This document shows, piece by piece, positions 56,891-64,000 of a DNA stretch of 64,000 bases. Under the pieces are notes generated by a model. That model had not been told where the DNA came from. It made no database searches and saw only the letters and a list, made by a program, of their open reading frames with translations. Position numbers and translations under genes: made by a program. How positions within the stretch are numbered: position 1 is the stretch's first letter; every line of letters begins with the position of its first letter. The stretch is from Moringa oleifera (Eukaryota > Streptophyta > Magnoliopsida > Brassicales > Moringaceae), in assembly GCA_021397835.1 (NCBI GenBank), contig JAJFZO010000336.1:28238-92237 (forward strand), given 5' to 3'.

Positions 56891-58836
56891 ACAACATATC
56901 AAACACATGATTATTAATGCAAAGTCAATCATCATTGCCTTCAAGCATATATTTTCCCTGAAGTTCAACCCTTAAACATTGTAGCTTCTGTTTTGTTTTG
57001 TGTGTGTGTACATGCTTATGTGTTTGTTAGATGGAGAAAAATGGAAATAAACTAAGAATAAGTAAAGATAATCTAAGCATGCTAATACATTCACTCTTGC
57101 AAATACCAGAATATATGTTAGATGACAAGAGCTCTACCTCGCGTCATTTTGAAAAAGTGGCAAGAATAATTATCTAGTCTTTAAACTTGGTAGAACACAT
57201 CTGAGGAAAGAGAAATTTCACATCCAAAACTAGCTTTGCAGTGTACCCATCTAAAGCTAGAAGAGTAGATAGGGAAAGAGTTTTATCAGAAATTGCACAA
57301 TGATGAAGCATCTTATTCTTTTATAAGCAAACAAAAAAATCGATCCCATGATCATGTTTAAGCCATCAATCATCAAGTCTTCCAAGCATATCATAGACAT
57401 TTACTTCAGTCAAGCAAGACATATTGTAGTCTCTAGATAAAGATTACCGCCAATTTAGATTCAATCAAATAAACCCTTGAAAGTCAAAAAAGTGGTGGCA
57501 AGTTATGAGTAAAAAATATGAAAAACGAGGCTCTAATTAGAACATAAAAACTTAATTATAGTATTCTATGCAGTTCATGGTATAAATATAAATAGAACTG
57601 GAATAAAAGGACATTAAAATACATTTCATTCTAAAGTTATTCATATCTAGCCAGGCCCCTCAAACAAGTGTTAGATGCTTTCAGTGAATTATCCCACTAA
57701 TGGCATACTTTCAATAAAAATATCCTACATATAAGTATAATGAATACAAATGTCATGAGAAACTTGTCATTTCATAAGATTTGATACTGCACCCCATCTT
57801 CATAGTAAACACAAATAACAACCATAAAAAGTGTTAATCTCCCAAGAATCTCTTTCATTTCTCTTAGTATGGGAACTGAACATATTATCTATATTTTGTC
57901 TATATGCGAAACGAGGAGAAACACTTTATGGCATTACGCCTCATCATTGGTTGTCATTTGTGAATCAAATGGATGAGAAAAAACCACGTTGAGAATCTCA
58001 AAACCAAGCATGCATAAATCCAGCTCAATGACTTCAACAATAAAAGGCATGGGACTTCTTCCCTCGAAATCTCTTTGGGATAGCCAGTATTCATTGTAAA
58101 GATTGTAAAATCAAAAGCAATTGATTAGGAATTCATATTGATATAATCATTTAATTCCACGATATCCCCTCAGCATCGCCAAAAGACTGAATGTTTTGGA
58201 GTAATCCACTTGATATCAAAACCTTATGTATTCACCAAAAACAATATACAATCATAATTTATAATGCCATAAATGATAAACATCATTTTTCTTTTCTATT
58301 TGATCAGAAGGCATCCAAAATTCAGAAAAATAAAACCAACCATTATGTCCATAACATTATAAAATCATCTAAAATTCAGAAGAGATTCACTGACATTTTG
58401 TGCCCTGCACAATTCACTCACTATTCAGATAGGATTTCTCAATTCCTGGCAAAAAATTATGCTCCTCATGCTCCATTTCAGGTATGATATTTCGTTTTCG
58501 GATGTCCCAAAATCAAAATGAATGTCATATTCGAAATCTATTTTTCTCCCATATTACACAGTTTCTTTTTGTCTTTTAATCCCATATACATCACATCCAT
58601 GCATTCCCAAATGCCTCGCCCGCCCTTCCCTCTCTCCTCCCCCCCAACGCCCCCCACCCCCAAAAAAAAAATTAATATTTCCCAACCATCTACAAGGGCA
58701 GCTCTAATTCCATATGGGTAAGTAACCTATCCCATGGAAGATAAGTTTCCCAATAATTAAAAACCTTACTATTTAATAAAAAAAATTGATCATAAACTAT
58801 ACAGAAAACCAAATATTTGAAAGGAAAATAATGAAC
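56890..58836. other. No recognised gene
   Basis: AT-rich DNA with a pyrimidine-rich, C-dominated stretch at 58,618-58,662 followed by an A run. Open frames at 58,191-58,487 and 58,518-58,721 look non-coding (the latter is the C-rich tract). Nothing assigned. Confidence 0.45.
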
Positions 58837-59031
58837 TTACACAATTATGAGTAGTGATAGTGAAATTGACAAAAAGATATGAACATAAGACCAAGTCAAT
58901 GCTGCAACTGCACCAGCTTCCTTGCTTTTTGACACTGCTTCAGATGCAACGAAGGCAGGGCTATCTGAAGCAGAATGAGCCATCTTTCGAGATATCATTC
59001 CACTTCCCATGAGTATGGGAGCATCGACTGC
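58837..59031 (-). CDS. Possible small exon or 57-residue membrane peptide, unidentified
   Basis: From ATG at 59,010 the minus strand is open for 57 codons to TAA at 58,837: 'MGSGMISRKMAHSASDSPAF', 'VASEAVSKSKEAGAVAALTW', 'SYVHIFLSISLSLLIIV'. The last ~17 residues could form a transmembrane helix after a Ser/Ala/Lys-rich stretch. Just upstream is an acceptor-like 'attgcag' (exon start 59,031, giving 'DAPIL' before the Met), and the stop overlaps a perfect donor (GTAAGT at 58,840 downwards). It may therefore be an internal exon of a larger gene and not a complete peptide. Base composition is more balanced than its surroundings. I do not recognise the protein. The nearest neighbours are the segmental duplication (+) and copia D. 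Confidence 0.35.
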   Translation of the reverse strand, partial: AVDAPILMGSGMISRKMAHSASDSPAFVASEAVSKSKEAGAVAALTWSYVHIFLSISLSLLIIV

Positions 59032-59721
59032 AATTACGTTTCTAACGTTTGATTAAATGGATTGATTATGAAACAATGCATTAAAAATATTCTCTCAATC
59101 ACAATATTCATTGATTTATATCAAGTTTTCGAAAGGAAACTTGATACATAAGACCATACCTAGAACATCATATGAAACTCCCCCTCGACTAGATGAATGC
59201 CAACATCTCCAGAACCCTTTAAAAGAAGTTTGCTAAGCCAACCACTAGAATTGTTTCTCTCAGAGTTGTGTTGAAAGGTGTGGCTTTAAGGAAGAAAAGC
59301 TAGAAAAGCGTGGATTATGAGTTTAAATTCTAGTTACTCGGCTTTCTTCAGGAAGAAAAACGGAGCATGAGCATGCAACGGTAAAAAAGAGCTGTAATCA
59401 GATGCTAAACGGAGGAGTAACTCTCATACGTGTCATATTTTAATTGGTTTATTTTGCCAGGTTGTAAAATCAGTTTTAACAAAGAATGCAGTTTGTTTGG
59501 CTGATTGCTGGGTAATTAAAAAATAATCAGAGAAAAAAATTTAGGAAGGAGCGGGGCAGTAGGGATGGCAGCTCGCGGTGGGTGGAAGACAGGATGGCCA
59601 AACGAGTTCACATTTCTGCTTCGGAGTTCTCATTAAGACCTTAAATAAATATTCTTGCTCGTATTGTTAATTAGCTTGATATATATGCGAAAACTGTTTC
59701 TCGTATTCAATTTTGATATTC

Positions 59722-59859
59722 CTGCAATATGATTATGACTCTCAAGGGGGACACAGAAAACTCGCAGGATACTATAACAAGCAGGAGACTGTCCTCAAAG
59801 GGTTCAATGAAGTCAACTCATTCACCGAATTGGGGATTTTGCCTGCAAGTTTAGTAGAG
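59722..59859 (+). pseudogene. Metal tolerance protein (MTP, cation diffusion facilitator) exon fragment
   Basis: Reads 'YDYDSQGGHRKLAGYYNKQE', 'TVLKGFNEVNSFTELGILPA', 'SLVE' followed by GT at 59,860. Plant Mn-type MTPs (MTP8-MTP11 group) have just before the first transmembrane helix a segment of the form YYxKQxxLLEGFxEMxxxxExGxLPGSLTE, which this matches including the splice position after the Glu. No transmembrane exon follows, so this is a single captured or stranded exon. The acceptor is uncertain ('cctgcaa'). Confidence 0.6.
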
Positions 59860-61175
59860 GTTTCTTTCTTCAACCCTTTCACATTTCCTTCAGCTCATCT
59901 ATCTATTTTACAGCCTTATAAAATATACAGTGTGTTGGTTTAATCCTATGGATGATATATCTTAGGCAACTAGTAGTCTATATCTGGAAAATAAAAGAAG
60001 AAAGATTAATTTAGTTAACATGTTTGGAAGGTATTAATTTAGTTAACATGTTTGGAAGGTACTGAAAAGATGAGTCTTCCTCATATAAATCCTTTTGTTT
60101 TCAATGAAAGGATGAGATGAAGCAACTTGCAAGGAGGGAGGGGGTGGTAATATATGCATCTAATATAGCTAATTTGAGGATTAATTGCATTTTGTTTATT
60201 GTTCTGTTCGTGGAGTTTGACTTGGTCAGTTGGGCTAATACCACTATATTTGTTTATATCTGGTGTTCAAATTTATTTGATTTTCATGAATTATAGGCAT
60301 CTATTTAACATCTATTATAATGGAACCTGCAAATTTACTGAAACAGTTGGACTATAAGCGAATATTACCAAATAGAAGCCATATAAGATGGCTGCTAGAG
60401 TGAAAAGATAAGAGAATGCAGTAGCTTCTGTTGCGGTAGTGGTTACATTAGGCAGTGTGAGGCCATAAACAGTCTGTTTAATAGGGAGATGTAGAAGACA
60501 AGAAAAAGTGATGGAAAGGAAGGTGCAAGTGTAAATGCATCCTTTTCTAGAAAGGAATTACTTGGGAATGGATTCAATGAGAATACTTAGCACTCTTTCA
60601 TATCTTTCTAGTGTTCTTCTCATAAAATTTCTTTTTCTTTCTTTCAACCAATCAAGCATTTGATTCATTCATTCTTTTTCTTATATTTTTTCTTCTTCTT
60701 CTGCACTTTTAGTTCCCTGATAACAAACAAAGCACAAAAGCCATGCCAAGGAGACATGACCACTAGTGTCCTACTGAAAATATTGCTTCAAATAGACTAA
60801 AGTGGTTTAGGAAACATAAAGTTATTGGGACAGGGGATAAACCAGGAGCTTTAAGAGTTTTCATAATGTGTTGAATGATGATAATTTGTGCCGGAAAAAG
60901 AGAAGTAAATGATGGACAAAGTGCAGAGACATGAGAGCTTGGATGGAGGTCAAATGGAAGAAAAGAATTCCATTTTTGATGGTCCTTATCCAGTTTGGAT
61001 ATTGGAATTTACTGATTGTATTTTGTTCTTTTTTTTTTTTCTCAAATTTCAGACTTTTTCTTTTGGCATTGATGCTCATTTTTTGTCCATTCTTACTGAA
61101 TTCTTCCTTGCTGATAGTGATGTATATAATTTCTGTTCTTTTCCTAATATTTTGATTTTCTTATAATTTTTGTAA

Positions 61176-61440
61176 ATGATTGATGATGGGCAAGCTATTG
61201 ACGTAAGGGGTTTATCTGAGAGGTCTTTGATAAAACATTTGAAAAAGCTGTTTTGTTCATTAAAGCTCAGGCAAAATGGAGATGGTGCGTTTTTACTACC
61301 TTTAAATGCTCATCCTACCTTAGATGTTATTGGACCCATGATTCAAGATAGTATAGAATCTAAGGAGCAGAAACTTGATGCTGCTGTAGTGAGAAAGGAT
61401 GTGCAGTACAGAAACAAGTGACAGATGAGAGCAATGTAGA
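61176..61440 (+). pseudogene. Unidentified conserved exon
   Basis: Open frame 'DDGQAIDVRGLSERSLIKHL', 'KKLFCSLKLRQNGDGAFLLP', 'NAHPTLDVIGPMIQDSIESK', 'EQKLDAAVVRKD', then broken. The tail matches the exon at 37,119 and 63,110 (KLDAAVVRK), so this is a longer, earlier-starting relative of it. Clear protein-like composition, but I cannot assign a family. Confidence 0.5.
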
Positions 61441-62157
61441 ATCAATTTGAATGGATGACTCTTCTGCTTCTTGAAGAAGGGAAATTATTGTCACTGTTTT
61501 TATTTTTGTATTCAACATCAGTTCAAATGTTGTAATAAGAAACCAGTTCATGTGGATCTTCCATGGAGATTTACCCCTTTGGATGTAATTCTGTTGCAAG
61601 GTGGAGGAGTAATATAGATGGATTTCACCTCATAGGTTCACTAAAACTACTTGTCAAGAATGTTGTGTTAGGCTAACTCAGGTGCAAAATTTTACCTTTA
61701 AAGTTTACTACTAATTTTATTGTATGCTTTATTGGAAGCCAACTGCTAGAGTTTTTATTAGGTCTCAAATAAACTTTTGGTATAAACTTGATATGTGGAT
61801 TCAATTAGCACCATGTTTACAATTTTCAGTTACTGTAAAAAGCTTCAAGTTGAATTTGGGAGGTGATTGGACCAGATTTTGATAGACAAGGTCTAGTAAC
61901 TGTGTGTTGCTGGAGTATCTCCAGTTTGTACTAACATATAGTTTTCTGTAAGTCCTAAAGTTGAGCTTTGAATGAACTATGAACATTGATCAAAATGTTG
62001 TGAAGTTGAAAATTAAGAGTTAATTGTACATGTTTTTTGCTCCAAACTGGGGAATCATGCATGATACTATATCTTGACTCTATCTCTTGATATATTTTCC
62101 TTTCTTTTTGAAGAATTGATGATGGTATGACATTACCCTATCTTGCATTCTGTTTTA

Positions 62158-62437
62158 GGATAATTGGCCTTGAAATGTTGTCAACTAAGCTACTTGCTAC
62201 TGCAGCCAAACTAATTGAAGCCCAAACTGGGCTAAGTTGTTTTTTAAAAATATTTTTAAGAACACTTGCTTTGTTTAATCATTTAAAAATGTTTTCTCTG
62301 TCTAGTTTTATTTTCCATCAAAAGTAAGCAACAGTAATTTGAACCTAGTATGGTATTTTGCATTAAATCGTTCCAAGAGAGATTGAGTTGGAGGAAGATA
62401 CTAAACTATTTATTGAACCTCCACCACCTGCTATGGT
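62158..62437 (+). pseudogene. DnaJ-type protein fragment, two exons (copy 2)
   Basis: Counterpart of 36,110-36,420. Exon 1 reads 'IIGLEMLSTKLLATAAKLIE', 'AQTGLS'; exon 2 (from 62,378) reads 'EIELEEDTKLFIEPPPPAMV' and then loses the EAEPANEAERF part by a deletion. More diverged than copy 1 (GPPPP has become EPPPP). Confidence 0.5.
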
Positions 62438-62565
62438 TTATCGATTTCGCTTTTGATTCGAATTTAGTTGTTTCTTTTTCTCATGTTTCAAAGTGAAAGC
62501 ATATATTATTATAGCTAGTTACATTTTGGACTGTTTTAATCTGAAATTTTGTGACAGATCTACAA

Positions 62566-62914
62566 TGTTGCAGTAGCGATTACAAATTTCATAAAATCAT
62601 TTTTAACAGAATCCAGTTTGTTTCGTTGATTGCTGTATTGGAATTAGTTAAGTTAGTTAAGCTTACATATCAGTGTATCATTGGATCAGATTACATATTA
62701 ATAGTGTAGTCAACTTTCCAGCTTAACAGTTTACTTGCTCTCTGTTTGCCTCTGTTTTCAGTACCAATCCTCTCTCTGGGAACTTTACAGTTAGTTAACA
62801 CTGTATTAAACAGCTTTACAGTATTAACTTTTCCGTTTGAGGCTATACTTACTTGAGATTAGATCTCATATAAAGCTATTTTATATTAATTAATATCTCT
62901 GGGGATTAATTGCA
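62566..62914 (+). repeat. ~350 bp TG...CA repeat, copy 3
   Basis: Counterpart of 36,577-36,925 within the segmental duplication; 'gattacatattaatagtg' replaces the TATA box of copy 1. Confidence 0.55.
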
Positions 62915-63104
62915 TTTTGTTTCTTCTTCTGTTCATGGAGTTTGACTTGGTTAGTTGGGTTGATAATGCTATATTTGTTCTTGGAATGGTTGTTCAAATT
63001 TATTTGATTTGCATGAGCTAGAAGCATCTATTTGACATCCATTATAATGGTAATCTCACAAATTTACTAAAATATTTGGACTATAAGTGAATATTACCAC
63101 CATA

Positions 63105-63252
63105 GAAGCAGAAACTTGATGCTGCTATAGTGAAAAAGGATGAGCATTCAGTACAAACGGATGCAGATCCCAAACAAGTGATAGATGAGAGCAATGTGGA
63201 ATCAGTTTCAATGGATGACTCTTCAGCTTCTACTGCTATTCTTGCTCCATAG
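63105..63252 (+). pseudogene. Unidentified conserved last exon, copy 2 (open)
   Basis: Reads 'KQKLDAAIVKKDEHSVQTDA', 'DPKQVIDESNVESVSMDDSS', 'ASTAILAP' and a stop at 63,250. Acidic, Ser-rich C-terminus of an unknown protein; shows what the frameshifted copy at 37.1 kb once encoded. Upstream exons are not adjacent. Confidence 0.55.
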
Positions 63253-63422
63253 TTTAACTTTCCAGTTTTCACAGGTATGTTTGGTTGGACTCTGTTTCTC
63301 ACTTATAGTTTACCTATTCAATGCAAATTCAATTCTCTTCTCTATGCTGCTTATTTTCTTGAGATGTTACTTTCTTTGAGTTGTGATCAGGCTTTTTGGT
63401 TTCTGAAGGTTGTGGTCTTCTC

Positions 63423-63865
63423 ACGGCAGACATTGCTGGTGAAACCTTTCAGTTCACTGTAGAGTGAGGAGAACCAACTCTGGTTCCTCCTGCTCAGGAG
63501 ACAAAGAAGGGGCTGCAATTCCTGTCTAACCTTGACCAGAACATTGCAGTCGCAGTTCGTACTTTCTACTACTTCAAGTCGGAGTCAAGTGAAATCGAGG
63601 ATGCTGCTAATGTCATCAAGACTGCCCTGGCCAAGGTTCTTGTTCATTACTACCCAACTGCTGGAAGGCTAACAATTAGCTCAAAAGGGAAGCTGATAGT
63701 GGACTGCACTGGGGAGGGAACTGTTTTTTGTTGAGGCTGAAGCCAATTGTGCCATAGAAAAGATAGGGGACATGACAAAGCCTGATCCTGTGACTCTTGG
63801 AAAGCTGATTTATGACATCCCTGGTGCACAGAACATATTTCAGATAGCTTCTCTGGTGGCTTCAG
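63423..63865 (+). pseudogene. HHT-like BAHD acyltransferase exon 1, second copy, broken
   Basis: Same exon as 37,432-37,872. The start ATG is ACG. Codon 15 is TGA (63,465). A T added to the run at 63,724-63,729 shifts the frame inside 'GEGTVF..VEAEANC'. Otherwise it keeps 'GEPTLVPPAQETKKGLQFLS', 'NLDQNIAVAVRTFYYF', 'ALAKVLVHYYPTAGRLTISS' and a GT donor at 63,866. Exon 2, if present, lies beyond the window. GEG.VFVEAEANC and HYYP.AGRL are typical HHT/ASFT features, and this copy keeps some family residues (AGRLTISS, DCTGEG) that copy 1 has lost. Confidence 0.9.
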
Positions 63866-64000
63866 TTTAATGCTTCTCCTAAATATTTTTTACTTCTCGC
63901 TTATAATCTTGCAGTTCACTTTGCACCTTAAAGCAGTTCTTTAGCATTTTAAGTCTTGAAGTAAATAATTTCTAGGTGATTAATGATTCATATCAGTTGT

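Larger units (their letters stand above)
59280..64000 (+). repeat. Segmental duplication, copy 2, with extra 2 kb insert
   Basis: Direct repeat of 35,285-38,000 at about 24-26 kb distance. The extra part (59,615-61,640) holds the MTP exon, blocks matching 36,900-37,110 (60,170-60,380), 39,436-39,545 (60,708-60,812) and 38,868-39,014 (60,850-60,998), and an unidentified exon. The same small blocks thus occur in a different order in the two copies. Confidence 0.9.

Noticed and set aside
58518..58721. Pro-rich 60-67 codon frames
   Set aside because: Caused by the C-rich tract at 58,618-58,662; two frames are open equally and neither resembles a protein.
1..64000. tRNA, rRNA or organellar gene content
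   Set aside because: No cloverleaf, rRNA or plastid/mitochondrial gene words were noticed; TIC110 is nuclear-encoded, so its presence does not suggest plastid DNA. A tRNAscan-SE run would settle small tRNAs.

Overview
The window looks like nuclear DNA of a eudicot plant. It is very AT-rich, it carries Ty1/copia retrotransposons with a Met-tRNA primer site, and every recognisable cellular gene piece is a plant-type, intron-containing gene (TIC110, AIR9, golgin candidate 5, type I inositol polyphosphate 5-phosphatase, BAHD feruloyl transferase, MTP cation transporter). The species cannot be named from the sequence. I found no complete, clearly functional gene. All gene names below rest on remembered family sequences, not on a search.

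Layout. (1) 1-2.9 kb: AT-rich DNA ending in a GC-richer degenerate minisatellite. (2) 2.9-22.5 kb: a compact patchwork of decayed gene fragments, all reading on the minus strand and still carrying introns. In transcriptional order from the right they are TIC110, an AAA ATPase, a type I 5-phosphatase, an array of AIR9-type A9-repeat exons (five ~1.1 kb steps, 12.45-17.29 kb), a second copy of the 5-phosphatase last exon, a possible ELP2 exon and a golgin exon. Short fragments of unrelated genes, one orientation, introns kept and close packing are what Helitron or Pack-MULE capture would leave. (3) 22.5-35 kb: an AT desert built largely of one ~750 bp repeat family whose A-rich strand switches between the two DNA strands at about 25.05 and 28.84 kb, with two pieces of an endogenous pararetrovirus-like gene on opposite strands. 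(4) 35.3-40.4 kb: plus-strand fragments of a DnaJ-like gene, an unknown exon, a truncated omega-hydroxyacid feruloyl-transferase-like (HHT) gene and a GPR107/LUSTR-type membrane protein. (5) 40.86-56.9 kb: nested, broken copia elements (three on plus, one on minus) with one shared complete LTR. (6) 59.28-64 kb: a second, diverged copy of block 4, with an extra insert holding an MTP exon and another unknown exon. It ends in a pseudogenised HHT exon 1 that runs towards the window edge.

How the pieces relate. Blocks 4 and 6 are direct duplicates separated by the copia cluster. HHT copy 1 keeps an open frame across both preserved exons but has lost the catalytic His of the HXXXD motif and the C-terminal third. 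Copy 2 has lost its start codon and carries a stop and a frameshift. The most unusual structures are the multi-gene minus-strand patchwork and the tandemly amplified A9 exon pair inside it, followed by the strand-switching AT-rich repeat family that borders the patchwork in inverted orientation.
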